Shown piece after piece: positions 26,579-35,377 of a stretch of DNA of 64,000 bases. Position 1 is the first letter of the stretch. Every line of letters begins with the position of its first letter. The notes under the pieces are model-generated. The model saw only the letters and a list, made by a program, of their open reading frames with translations. It was not told where the DNA came from and did not search any database. Position numbers and translations under genes: made by a program. The DNA comes from Halosolutus halophilus (lineage in GTDB: Archaea > Halobacteriota > Halobacteria > Halobacteriales > Natrialbaceae): positions 4,898,001 through 4,962,000 of the forward strand of contig NZ_CP094974.1 in NCBI RefSeq assembly GCF_022869805.1. Reading direction: 5' to 3'.

Positions 26579-26985
26579 TTACGTAAATGTCAACGGGATT
26601 GCGATCGCTGAATAGCCAGGAATCGTACCGGTGTGTCAGAGCTCATCCTCGCCGTCAATCCGTAAGTGTCGAATACCGGGGCCGTAGCCCTGTTGCTCCG
26701 AAACATCTTCGTCGAGGGCGTCAACGAACGTCCGCATCTCTCCGAGTAACTCGTCCTCTCCTCTAACACCGCACCGGTGAATACCGATCGGACGAATCCG
26801 GCGATATCCGGGGCCGTCGATAGAATCCCACCGGCAGCGTATCCTCCCGTTTCGATCGACGTTCGGAAACCCGGTAAAATTCCGACGACCGATCCCGAAT
26901 ATCGATTCAACGTTTTCGCTGGCGATCAGCGCATCATTCGGGTAATCGAGATAAGAGGAAGGAGTGTTGTACACAAACATCACCC
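26579..26985 (-). pseudogene. Remnant of a serine beta-lactamase-like protein
   Basis: The frame from 26985 gives GGYAAGGILSTAPDIAGFVRS, the conserved block of beta-lactamase-family (class C/DUF302-unrelated) hydrolases. A frameshift follows, then LGEMRTFVDALDE and GYGPGIRHLRIDGEDEL in another frame. An in-frame TGA comes next, and HTGTIPGYSAIAIPL, the region of the KTG-like HTG motif. The N-terminal half with the SxxK serine is absent. The IS at 26570 lies nine bases from its end. Confidence 0.65.
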
Positions 26986-27062
26986 CCTTACTGTTCTATC
27001 AAAAGAGCTTCGCTAAGCGACCGCTCTGACGTGATTTCTCGCTTGGCCAGGACGGAGACAAC

Positions 27063-27935
27063 TCAAACGAGGTTCGAGAGCTGAACCCGAGACCTCGCTG
27101 CGAGGTCAGCCGGACCGAAGTGGACGAGCAGAACGATCGCGACGGCTGCGACGAGGAGCGCGTACGAGCCGTACCCGGCGGCTGTCTTCAGTCCGGCGAC
27201 GCCGGCCAGGAAGAACATACCGGCGGGGTTGAGGCTGGCGTGGTACAACCACGGGACGAGGAGGCTCCCCGAGGCGTTGTAGAGCCAGCCGAGCACGACC
27301 GCTGTGGCGACCACGGCGACGGCGTACGGGGCCATGGGGACCCCGGCCTGGGAGCTCCCCGGCACGTAGAACAGCGGGACGTGCCAGACGAACCAGACGA
27401 CGCCGACGAGCAGGCTGGCCGACAACGCCGAGATGCCGTCTTGGAGAGCGGGCTGTGCGAACCCGCGCCAGCCCAGCTCTTCCTGGCCGCCGCCGAGGAA
27501 GAACGCCAGCACGAGGGCGAGAGGGAACATCCACAGGGACGCTAGTTCGTCGAGCGCGAACGACGCGTCGAAGACGCTCACGTAGACGACGCTCCCGACG
27601 AGGATAAACAGCGGCGGTACGGCGAGCGCGATGGCGTACCACCGGAGCGGGATGCGGTAGCGCAGGTTCGAGCGGAGCCACCCACGGATGCTCCGTCCAG
27701 TGAATCGGAGTGTGATCAGAGCCCCGACGAACGGACCGAACCCGCCGAGCATGATCAGGGGAACAGTCAGCGACGACGGGGCCAGCCCGACCAGGAGCGG
27801 GGTCCACAGACCCCAGGAGAACGCGAACGTACTCGTCACGAAAATACCGAACGTCCACCAGTGTCCCGTGTCCGATGACGCCGTGCGTATGTCGGTGCCA
27901 GCACTGCCAATTTCGCCTTCGTTTTCAGAACTCAT
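27063..27935 (-). CDS. CPBP intramembrane metalloprotease (CAAX-like)
   Basis: The 290-residue protein has about eight hydrophobic segments and the CPBP motifs GGQEELGWRGFAQPAL, VWFVWHVPLFY and LYHASLNPAGM, which supply Glu-Glu-x3-Arg, His and His/Asn. It is the last gene of the operon CPBP - ABC ATPase - ABC permease - CPBP. Proteases of this family process prenylated proteins or peptides and often provide self-immunity to peptide toxins. With an exporter in between, peptide maturation or immunity is a reasonable inference. Confidence 0.85.
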   Translation of the reverse strand: MSSENEGEIGSAGTDIRTASSDTGHWWTFGIFVTSTFAFSWGLWTPLLVGLAPSSLTVPLIMLGGFGPFVGALITLRFTGRSIRGWLRSNLRYRIPLRWYAIALAVPPLFILVGSVVYVSVFDASFALDELASLWMFPLALVLAFFLGGGQEELGWRGFAQPALQDGISALSASLLVGVVWFVWHVPLFYVPGSSQAGVPMAPYAVAVVATAVVLGWLYNASGSLLVPWLYHASLNPAGMFFLAGVAGLKTAAGYGSYALLVAAVAIVLLVHFGPADLAARSRVQLSNLV

Positions 27936-27963
27936 GGGTGTGGTATTCCTTGGTCAAACTCAC

Positions 27964-28767
27964 CTACAGGAGCGTCTTTACGTCGAGCCACTGTCTGACG
28001 CTAGCCCAGCCGATCCCGACCGCTGCCAGCGAGACGGCGATTCCACCGACCGAGAGCAGGAGCGGATCGATCGAGGGGACCGCGGTAGGCAAGACGACGA
28101 GTGACACTGCCGGCAGGATGCCGACCAGTATGAGAAGATTGCCGGGTTCCGTGCCGTTGACGGGTGTGTTCGGGAACCGGAGGTAAACGACGACCGCGAG
28201 GAACGTTGCCCACAGCGCCAGCGGGATCGGTGTCAGGAGACCAGTTCCGAGAAGCCGGAACGCGTTCGTCGTCAACGTCACGTCGGCCCACACGAGCACG
28301 AGCGCCGATCCGCCGAAGGCGATCGCCATCAATACGCCGATCATCAGCAGCGCGAGGACGAACGAGCCGGCGATCAGCGCGACGAACACCTCCCGTTCGC
28401 GATAGGGGCCGCTCAACAGGAGTTCCAGTTCACCAGCAGCTAACCGCTGTCCGACGCCAGTCTGGGTGATGAGCACCGACAGGACCGCCCCGGTCATCGC
28501 GATGAAGTACGGCCCCTGGATGACCAGCATCGCGAGCAGGAGCGCCGTGTCGCTGTCCATGCCGGTGAAGTAGTGGCCCGCCTGAGCGGCGAGTGCCTCG
28601 CGGGTCGTACCCGTGAGGACGCCGGGAGTGACGGCAGTGACCCCGAGCAGCCCCAGGAAGAGCAGGCCCGCTCCGACCGGGAAGGCAAACAGCCGCCAGC
28701 CGCGCCCTCGGAGTTCACTCCAGACGACGGCTCTCGCGAGCGTCCACCAGCCCGGCGTCGCGCTCAT
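27964..28767 (-). CDS. ABC-2 type permease
   Basis: The 267-residue protein has six membrane segments, with an N-terminal TLARAVVWSELRGRGWRLFA and a middle block LAAGELELLLSGPYREREVF typical of ABC-2 permeases of the NosY/GldF kind. It overlaps the ATPase gene by four bases (ATGA) and is followed after 28 bases by a CPBP gene. It would form an exporter with the ATPase; the substrate is unknown. Confidence 0.85.
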   Translation of the reverse strand: MSATPGWWTLARAVVWSELRGRGWRLFAFPVGAGLLFLGLLGVTAVTPGVLTGTTREALAAQAGHYFTGMDSDTALLLAMLVIQGPYFIAMTGAVLSVLITQTGVGQRLAAGELELLLSGPYREREVFVALIAGSFVLALLMIGVLMAIAFGGSALVLVWADVTLTTNAFRLLGTGLLTPIPLALWATFLAVVVYLRFPNTPVNGTEPGNLLILVGILPAVSLVVLPTAVPSIDPLLLSVGGIAVSLAAVGIGWASVRQWLDVKTLL

Positions 28768-29684
28768 CGGACCCTCACCTCCTCGTCCTCGGTCAACCGA
28801 CGATACAGCTCTTCGAGCGACGTCTCCTCCTCGTGGACGGCTTCAATGGCGACCCCATGCTTGACGAGCGACGTGACGAGGTCACTCACGGACCACTCTG
28901 ACGGGAGTGTTACGACCCAGCCGTCCCGCACGTCACGCGCCTCGACCCCGATTTCGGCGAACAGTTCGGGATCCACGTTGGCCTCAATGCGGATCTCCCG
29001 CGATCCCTCCCCTTTGAGCCGCCCGACGAGTTCGTCTTTCGGCCCGTGGGCAACGACCCTCCCGTCTTTGATAACCACGAGTTCGTCCGCGAGGAGTTCG
29101 GCCTCGTAGAGGTTGTGCGTCGAGTAACACAGGATTCGACCCTCCGAGGCCAGACCGTCCAACTGATCCCGGAGCACCTTCGCTGCACTCGGGTCCAGTC
29201 CGGTCGTCGGTTCGTCGAGGAACAGCACCCGTGGGTCGCTGAGCAACAGCCGGGTGATCGTCACCCGCTGGCGTTGACCACGACTCAGATCCGTTGCGGG
29301 CCGATCGAGGAGGTCGTCGACGGCCATCGTGGCGGTCGTCTGCTCGATTCGTTCCGCCCGAGTCTGTGCATCGAGGCCGAGTACTCGTCCCCAGTAGTCG
29401 AGATTCTCACGAACCGTCAGCTGGCCGTTCAGGGGCGTGCCGTGCGGCAAGTACCCGATTTTGGTCTTCACCGACGGGTCCGCAAAGGGGTCCGTCCCGT
29501 CGATCGTTACGTCGCCGCTGTCCGGCGGGAGAATGCCGGCACCGACGCGGAACAGCGTTGTTTTGCCCGCGCCGTTCGGCCCCAGGACGACGTTGAACCC
29601 CGGACCAAACGTCATTGAGAGTCCGTCCAGTGCCGTCACGTCGTCGTAAGAGAGGCGAACATCGTCGATTTCGATCACAGCCAC
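28764..29684 (-). CDS. ABC transporter ATPase
   Basis: The ATPase of about 306 residues has Walker A GPNGAGKTTL, signature LSRGQRQRV, Walker B VLFLDEPTTGLD and the H-loop THNLYEAE. A C-terminal extension of about 90 residues follows, as in CcmA/NosF-like exporters. The start is taken at the GTG at 29684 (VAVIEIDDVRLSYDDV), because the upstream frame to 29822 overlaps the preceding CPBP gene and lacks family similarity. It works with the permease at 27964. Confidence 0.85.
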   Translation of the reverse strand: MAVIEIDDVRLSYDDVTALDGLSMTFGPGFNVVLGPNGAGKTTLFRVGAGILPPDSGDVTIDGTDPFADPSVKTKIGYLPHGTPLNGQLTVRENLDYWGRVLGLDAQTRAERIEQTTATMAVDDLLDRPATDLSRGQRQRVTITRLLLSDPRVLFLDEPTTGLDPSAAKVLRDQLDGLASEGRILCYSTHNLYEAELLADELVVIKDGRVVAHGPKDELVGRLKGEGSREIRIEANVDPELFAEIGVEARDVRDGWVVTLPSEWSVSDLVTSLVKHGVAIEAVHEEETSLEELYRRLTEDEEVRVR

Positions 29685-29742
29685 GGTTACAGTCCCTCCA
29701 TCGGTTGCTTGCAGTTGTGCTGTCGGTGCGGTGCGTTCACGA

Positions 29743-30618
29743 TCACCGGTTTTCCCCTCTGATGTAGGCTGCCCCCGGTATCTCCCCGCGAGAGAGGGAT
29801 TTCCGGCCAAAGTACGCGACAATAGCGAGGACGACCAGCAACTGGACCATCACTTGTGTTGCCGTAACTGTTGCGATGGCTGTTTCGTCGACGACACCAT
29901 CGACGACGAGTAGGTCCGGAGCCAGCGGGAGGAGTATGTCGGCGGTATTCACCATGGCGTGGAGAACCATCGCGATCAGCACGCTGCCCGTGTTGTTGTA
30001 GCTCCATGCGAGGATGATCGACAACAGGACGATTCCGAAGAACCACCCGATCTGATTTGCGAGCGTGAATCCGGACTGGGGGGTGATGGGGATAAAGAAG
30101 TATGGAAGGTGCCAGCCCGCCCAAACCACGCCGATGATGAGGCTCGCCGTCAGCGCACTGTACCGATCGTTCAGATAGGGTTGTGCAAACCCTCGCCACC
30201 CTGGTTCCTCGTTCAACCCACCGCTGACCGTGAGTCCGAAGAGGAAGACAATGGCGATCAGAACGGGTGACTGGAGGGGTTGATCGAGGTCGACCGGGCC
30301 GCCGATAACCACGAGAACCACTGTGGTGACCGCGACGATAGCAACCGGTAGCCCAAAGGCGGCGACCCACCAGGGCCAGCCGACTCGCCACCGAACGATC
30401 TGATGTGCCCACGCCCTGACGTCGTCGCCTCGTAACCACGTTACCACCGCTGCGCTCACCGGCGGCCCGAAACTGCCCACGTAGATGAGAATCCATGGGG
30501 TCCAACTCTCTTCCATGAACGCGGCCGGGGCCGAAACGATCCACGTGTACGCGTATGCGCCCATGAAGAACGCTGCGACGGGATGGTCATCGATGAATGA
30601 GAGGCGAGGTGGTGACAT
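29743..30618 (-). CDS. CPBP intramembrane metalloprotease, first gene of ABC operon
   Basis: The 291-residue membrane protein has SGGLNEEPGWRGFAQPYL, VVWAGWHLPYFF and VLHAMVNTADI, the three CPBP motifs. It is a paralogue of the protein at 27063 and opens the four-gene operon. A minus-strand AATATTTATCC (near 30645) is about 28 bases before the ATG and gives a leaderless transcript. Two proteases flanking an exporter within one operon is unusual. Confidence 0.85.
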   Translation of the reverse strand: MSPPRLSFIDDHPVAAFFMGAYAYTWIVSAPAAFMEESWTPWILIYVGSFGPPVSAAVVTWLRGDDVRAWAHQIVRWRVGWPWWVAAFGLPVAIVAVTTVVLVVIGGPVDLDQPLQSPVLIAIVFLFGLTVSGGLNEEPGWRGFAQPYLNDRYSALTASLIIGVVWAGWHLPYFFIPITPQSGFTLANQIGWFFGIVLLSIILAWSYNNTGSVLIAMVLHAMVNTADILLPLAPDLLVVDGVVDETAIATVTATQVMVQLLVVLAIVAYFGRKSLSRGEIPGAAYIRGENR

Positions 30619-30702
30619 AGCTGATGCTTCTTACGATGACTGGATAAATATTGTCATATTGATTACCAATTGCCAGACCGGTTACTCAAATACGTTTGAG
30701 TG

Positions 30703-30750
30703 GCCTTGTTGAAACCCACAATCGCTGATAGGTTTTAGGCGTCGTGATGA
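30703..30750. repeat. GGCCTTGTTGAAACCC element end
   Basis: GGCCTTGTTGAAACCCAC, followed by a GATAGG-containing block, resembles the end at 33601 (GGCCCTGTTGAAACCC). Reverse forms occur near 46876 and 54943. These look like ends of another IS whose body is gone. Confidence 0.4.
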
Positions 30751-30803
30751 ATACAGGGCGCGAATGTCGCACGAGATTCGACCCGATTTGCGACGGTGAT
30801 CGC
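30744..30803. repeat. Dispersed repeat, right module (forward)
   Basis: GATGAATACAGGGCGCGAAT is followed by TCGCACGAG, GATTTGCGACGG and GTGATCGCG. This is the right half only. Confidence 0.6.
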
Positions 30804-30927
30804 GTAGGCGATGGCTACGTCACGGCCGAGAAGGGCGTTCCGGAGTGTTTGACGGGAGACCATAGTTGACTGGAAACGGGGCAGATAGTACACCTCAGGC
30901 GTCTCTCGAAGCGAATGAGAGTGGGGG

Positions 30928-31862
30928 CTAGTTCGCGTCGTTGATGTAGAGGCCGTATCGGTACAGCATGTCGTCGTACCAGAGGTGATGGCCGTTTGAG
31001 GCAGTCTCGATGTGTTCGAGGTCAAGCGCGTCGATCAGATTTGTATACTCCGTTGAGAGCGGAGTCGTTTCTTGATATGTGTCTTGAGCGATGACTTGTT
31101 CTAATAACTGTTGAACGGGCGTGTCGAGTTCGGCTGGGTCGAGTCGGGTATCGACTCTGGCGGCGAATGCGATGTCGCGGAATGCGTCTGTCGTCGCGGC
31201 GACTTCGACAGCGAGCGTCGTATATGCGGGTTCGTGAAGCTGTTCAGTGGTGACGTTGATTCGGTAGGCCCAGTGACCGTCGGAATCCACCGCTACGATT
31301 TGCCCGTCGAGATCATCGGTTAGCCGACTGTTCTGTTCGTACGGCCGCCGTAATACGTAGGCATCGTCACGAAGCAGATCCGCACTTCCGCTTTCCCGTT
31401 TGTAACTGTGTAACTGTGGAGGATTTTGATGACGCGTCCGACGGGTTGGGCGAGTGATTCGACCGTGGGGGCATCGTCGGGCGCCTGCTCCTTTGGAACG
31501 GAGATGACGCGAACGAACGATCGTTCCATTCGCTGCTCACCGGTGACGACGATCTTCGTCTGATAGTAACGATCATCGTGGGAAACGTACGCGTCCTCGG
31601 GCAGTGGTCTATAGCCGTAGGTCGTATGCTGTCCGTCGGGAAGAATCTCGGATAATGCCCTGTGGGCAGGCTGGTCGTATACCGATTCGTCTGGATGGTA
31701 GAGGGCGTATTCAACAAGTGGTTGATTGATCTGACCGAGTGAGAGGCTATATTCATTCTTTGGATCCGTGGTGGCACCGGGTGTGAGTGATGCACAGCCT
31801 CCAAGAGCTGTGGCTACCGTTGTTCCGGCGAGATGGGGGGCCGTTCGCCGATCGAGGACCAT
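30928..31862 (-). pseudogene. Lipoprotein of about 310 residues, frameshifted
   Basis: The N-terminal piece (31862 to 31320) starts MVLDRRTAPHLAG and has lipobox ALGGC; its frame ends in a short foreign tail. The C-terminal piece (ending at 30928) is open well upstream of its listed start: ADLLRDDAYVLRRPYEQNS, then LTDDLDGQIVAVDSDGHWAY. Joining them near 31410 by a one-base change gives one continuous protein. It would be a secreted lipid-anchored protein; I recognise no domain. It is divergent from the membrane gene at 32006. Confidence 0.65.
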
Positions 31863-32005
31863 CTTGGACGTTCTAAGGAACACGTTGTCAATCTGTCGTC
31901 TGGTCTCAGCTTCACCCCACATTGTTGGGCTACCGGCAACGATCAGTCTTTCAGAATGAGTGGTTTCGCTTTTATTTAGAGCGGATCACATAAGGGAATC
32001 TGGTG

Positions 32006-33100
32006 ATGAACGTGATTAGATCACTCACGGTGCTGTACGTTCCGTGGGCTCTCATTGTTACTGCGATTGGGAAACTCGCATACACGTCGGGGACTCCGAA
32101 TGGTCGTCAACGAGGGCGGAAAGCGTCGGCTGACTGCCCGTCTTCACGACGATTGACTGGAGCGCACCGAGCGATTCACCATCTCTCTGATATATTTCGG
32201 GAGAACAAAGAAGCTGGAAGAACCCATAGTAAAACGTATGCCCTCCAGACGAGCCGTTTTTTCAGTCTCGCCATCGGTTTCGTCCATGCGGTAGGTCTGC
32301 TCGTCGTCGCTGTGAGCCTCGGGTATTCGATTGGACCATCGGAGTATTCGCCCGTCAGTCTCCTGTGGCGATATGGTGGTCTGGTCGTCGTAGCGGCAGT
32401 TCCTGTTTGGCTCGCTGTCCGATTTCGCCTCATTACACCTCTGATTGCTCTCACCCTTACGACGGCCTACGTCCTTGGGGTGGAGCTTACGCCTCCTGGG
32501 CCGACGTTTCGTGACGTCGCCGAGCTCGAAGGGCTCGCCGAACCGACCGGCATCACCGTCGTTGAGAACGGGCTCTATATCGTCCGCTACATGGTCAACG
32601 CCTCGGTCTGGACGGTCGGTTTCTTGTTTCTCGGGCTCGTCGAATACGCGGTTCGAAATACGTGGACGTACCCTCCGTCAGTTCCGGGGTCGGTTCCGTG
32701 GCTGTCGATTCCTGCACCACAACGACGAGCGACTGCTATCGCTGCTGCGGGCGGGCTTCTCCACGCCGCTGTGATGGTGTGGTACGCTGCTCGGCTCGGG
32801 GTAACGCTTTCCGGTGGCCTCGAATGGCTGTTGTATCTTTTCGGTGCCGTCGGGATGTGGGTGATCGCGGCGGTTCCACTCTATCTTCTAGTACGGCATC
32901 GCCTGATTGCACCAGCGACGCTACTGACGTTGTTCATCCTGATCGACGTACAAGCAGCGTTCACAGCGAATGTGGAAGATCCCCACACACTCTACTTCGG
33001 AGGCTGGTTCTTCTACCTGGGCATCATACTCATCGTAGCAGGGATTGAGTATGGCCTCCGTCGCCTCGACGTGTATCAGCGATTCGCTTCCGAGGTCTGA
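32006..33100 (+). CDS. Multi-helix membrane protein with an internal duplication
   Basis: From about 32260 the frame encodes two related blocks of three to four helices, each starting with a HAVGLLVVAV- or HAAVMVWYAA-like helix and containing VWLAVRFRLITPLIAL or LYLLVRHRLIAPATLL. The family is not recognised. The start is uncertain. A frame is open from 32006, but the ATG at 32239 (MPSRRAVF, the same opening as other genes here) is one T short, in a run of six, of joining this frame. The true gene may therefore be 32239-33100 with a frameshift. Confidence 0.6.
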   Translation: MNVIRSLTVLYVPWALIVTAIGKLAYTSGTPNGRQRGRKASADCPSSRRLTGAHRAIHHLSDIFRENKEAGRTHSKTYALQTSRFFSLAIGFVHAVGLLVVAVSLGYSIGPSEYSPVSLLWRYGGLVVVAAVPVWLAVRFRLITPLIALTLTTAYVLGVELTPPGPTFRDVAELEGLAEPTGITVVENGLYIVRYMVNASVWTVGFLFLGLVEYAVRNTWTYPPSVPGSVPWLSIPAPQRRATAIAAAGGLLHAAVMVWYAARLGVTLSGGLEWLLYLFGAVGMWVIAAVPLYLLVRHRLIAPATLLTLFILIDVQAAFTANVEDPHTLYFGGWFFYLGIILIVAGIEYGLRRLDVYQRFASEV

Positions 33101-33130
33101 AATTGTCTTGGGGTTCTATCGGAACTCATC

Positions 33131-33352
33131 TCATCGGCACTCGAAGAGTTCGAACTCCCCCTCGATGTCCTGTTGATACCGTTTCAAAACCAATAGCCCG
33201 GCGAAGAACGCAGCTGCTGCGAAGAGTGTCGAAAAGAAAGCCGCACTCCATAGCACCACGCCGCTCACGTCGATTTGGGACGTAACGGTAGCGCTGACAA
33301 CCACAGCGATAAGGATGGCCGAGCACACCTCTACGTCACTGAAGCTCTTCAT
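33131..33352 (-). CDS. Small two-helix membrane protein
   Basis: The 73-residue protein has helices CSAILIAVVVSATVTS and WSAAFFSTLFAAAAFFAGLL, followed by a basic-acidic tail (LKRYQQDIEGEFELFECR). The ATG at 33352 is preferred over one five codons upstream. The family is not recognised. Confidence 0.55.
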   Translation of the reverse strand: MKSFSDVEVCSAILIAVVVSATVTSQIDVSGVVLWSAAFFSTLFAAAAFFAGLLVLKRYQQDIEGEFELFECR

Positions 33353-33835
33353 CTGCGCTCTCAACACGTGCTAAACGAGAAGACTGTCTGTGAAAAACGT
33401 CACCCTCAGCTTGATACAGACCGATAGCGCATACCTCCGTCTTCAGGCGAAAGTTGAGCGGTAGGCATAGTGCGTCCATTCGACGTTGCTACGAACGGCT
33501 GAATTTCCCACGCTATTCAGCTCAACGTTGTGACTGATACAGGCGATGGTGAGTTCTCGGAACTACTTCCACCAGTGTCGGGAACGGATGAATGCACCGG
33601 CCCTGTTGAAACCCTTTGTTGTTGATAGGTACTTAACGGTCGTGCTATGTGCAGGGGAAGTAGGTAGCATAGCGGCTATCGATCTATCCGAAATATCCCA
33701 AAAGTAGCCTGAATACAGATGGTGTATGCAGTAACGGAGAGCGCCCGATAGCGCGGGTCACCTTCTATCGTAGACTAAAACATCTGTTTCACGCACCACA
33801 ATACATTAGGAAATAACCAATAAAGTACTCAAACA
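33353..33835. other. Gene-free stretch with decayed repeat pieces
   Basis: It holds weak pieces of the dispersed repeat (CACGCTATTCAGC near 33520, CTGAATACAGATGG near 33713) and an element end GGCCCTGTTGAAACCC at 33601. I see no gene. Confidence 0.5.
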
Positions 33836-34516
33836 ATGGACAGACGGACACTGCTGGCTGCGGTCGGGACGACGCCGACGATCACCGTCGCCGGCTGCGC
33901 TGGCGTACTGGGCGATGGTCGAGGCGACTGTAGAGCGTCCGGATCCGGGGGAAGTCGAACCCCGGACGCGGATACAGTCGCCGGGCACTTCGACGGCGAC
34001 GCAACGCGGCCGGAGTGTGATCGAGATTCGAAGACGATCGAATTCGAGTCGAGATCCCTCGATGGACGCAAAGAAGTAGAGACGTTCGAGACCGCAGGGA
34101 CGATCCCGTATCCGGAGCCACCGACGTCGTTCGCCTGCGAGGACGTCGCCGACTACGTCGAAGCGTTCGATCAGGCGTACGAGACACACGACGTGCTCTG
34201 TGACCGGGAGGGCTACCCCTACGTGACCAGCATAGCAGACCACGTTTCAGAGCGCGTGGCGTACGAGTGGTACGACGACATCGCGATCGTAGTACTCATT
34301 CGACAAGTCGGGATATACTCGACGGTTTTCGAAGATGGCGGCGAGGGCACGGCATCCGCGGAGCTCGAGGGTGTCGTATATGCGGTCGACGAAACCGGCG
34401 CGGCGAGAGCCGCGAAGTCGATCACCGAGCGAACAGCCGTGTTAGAGGTAGATGAGTTCGAATCGCGAGCGCCTGACCCGCTCGATCGAGGGAGGTTGGT
34501 GGCCGCCTTCGAATAG
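33836..34516 (+). CDS. Twin-arginine lipoprotein, unknown family
   Basis: The 226-residue protein starts MDRRTLLAAVGTTPTITVAG with C directly after, a Tat-type signal with lipobox. The mature part is acidic and contains paired cysteines (CEDVADYVEAFDQAY, VLCDREGYPYV). I do not recognise a domain. A dispersed repeat follows its stop after about 110 bases. Confidence 0.75.
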   Translation: MDRRTLLAAVGTTPTITVAGCAGVLGDGRGDCRASGSGGSRTPDADTVAGHFDGDATRPECDRDSKTIEFESRSLDGRKEVETFETAGTIPYPEPPTSFACEDVADYVEAFDQAYETHDVLCDREGYPYVTSIADHVSERVAYEWYDDIAIVVLIRQVGIYSTVFEDGGEGTASAELEGVVYAVDETGAARAAKSITERTAVLEVDEFESRAPDPLDRGRLVAAFE

Positions 34517-34625
34517 CGGGACGAGTGATCATTTTCAGCGGGATTCGACCCACTGGCGGCAGTTGCTGGTAGCAGAGCGATGGGGACCGTCCGTCGTCAA
34601 CAGTGATCAAGGGCGAGCTATGTGC

Positions 34626-34783
34626 CCTGTACTGAGCCGCTTCACTGAGTCGGCATCAATCTATGCTACATTCTCAGCAGAGACTGAACGTTCTACTCAG
34701 ATATTGTCAGAATATGCCTGCTGAATATAGAGTGGGTCCAGCACGACAACGAAATTATACCGTAACCGGTGAACCGTCCGCTC
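34626..34783. repeat. Dispersed repeat (reverse), full but diverged
   Basis: It opens with CTGTACTGAGC, then has the arm TTCTCAGCAGAG and the opposite arm CTGCTGAATATAGAGTGG. It ends with the CAGCACGACAACGAAAT segment. Confidence 0.6.
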
Positions 34784-34890
34784 ACCACGCGTGCGTACCG
34801 ACTGTTTAGATCGATCGTCGGGACCGCAACCGCTGAGAATCAAAGGACTTAGCTAGTGGAATTTTAGTATTCTGTTGACTCTAAGCCACT

Positions 34891-35097
34891 ATGGGTATTC
34901 GGGAAGTAACGTGTCCGATTTGCTCAGAATCCGTGCCAGTGGGGCTGCCGCAGGGGATTTCAAAGGTTGAGGTTAGTTCCGAGCCAGATTCCACAAGGCC
35001 CGAAGACGAAGGTACCACGACCCGACTCGTTCACTGCCCCAATGACCATCATGTATATTTTCACTTCACCCGCAAAGATCAGACAGCCAGAGACTAA
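34891..35097 (+). CDS. Small zinc-finger-like protein
   Basis: The 68-residue protein has VTCPICSES near the N-terminus and LVHCPNDHHVYFHF near the C-terminus, giving CxxC plus Cys/His ligands for one zinc. It is preceded by an AT-rich promoter-like stretch. Function unknown; similar tiny zinc proteins occur at 50114, 57441 and 59455. Confidence 0.65.
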   Translation: MGIREVTCPICSESVPVGLPQGISKVEVSSEPDSTRPEDEGTTTRLVHCPNDHHVYFHFTRKDQTARD

Positions 35098-35149
35098 CTC
35101 ACCCATTCCAGTGGCGATCGACTGTCTTCGATACTTCCTCTACCTGTCC

Positions 35150-35322
35150 CGCCGATCAATTCCCTTCGCAGATCGGCTCTCGATTTGTGCCACATTTACG
35201 CTCTCTATTCAGTGTCCTTGAATCCTTCAGTTGACAGGAGTCGCGTGCTGAATAGAGAGGATGAATACAGCAAGCCACCCTTGTCTCTTCCAAGAATTAG
35301 TGCTGAATCATCCGGTCAGTAG
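35150..35322. repeat. Dispersed repeat (reverse), full
   Basis: GCCGATCAATTCCCTTCGC, then CTCTCTATTCAGTG and GCGTGCTGAATAGAGAGG as arms, and a diverged end with CGGTCAGTAG. It follows the zinc-protein gene by about 50 bases. Confidence 0.65.
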
Positions 35323-35377
35323 CCCTGTGTCCCTTATAGTAAAAAGGATTTTATTTCCCTGATGAAAACTCGCTATT

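Noticed and set aside
30735-31025. Minus-strand open frame over the right module of a repeat
   Set aside because: Its C-terminal part is simply the translated dispersed repeat, which recurs in non-coding copies elsewhere.
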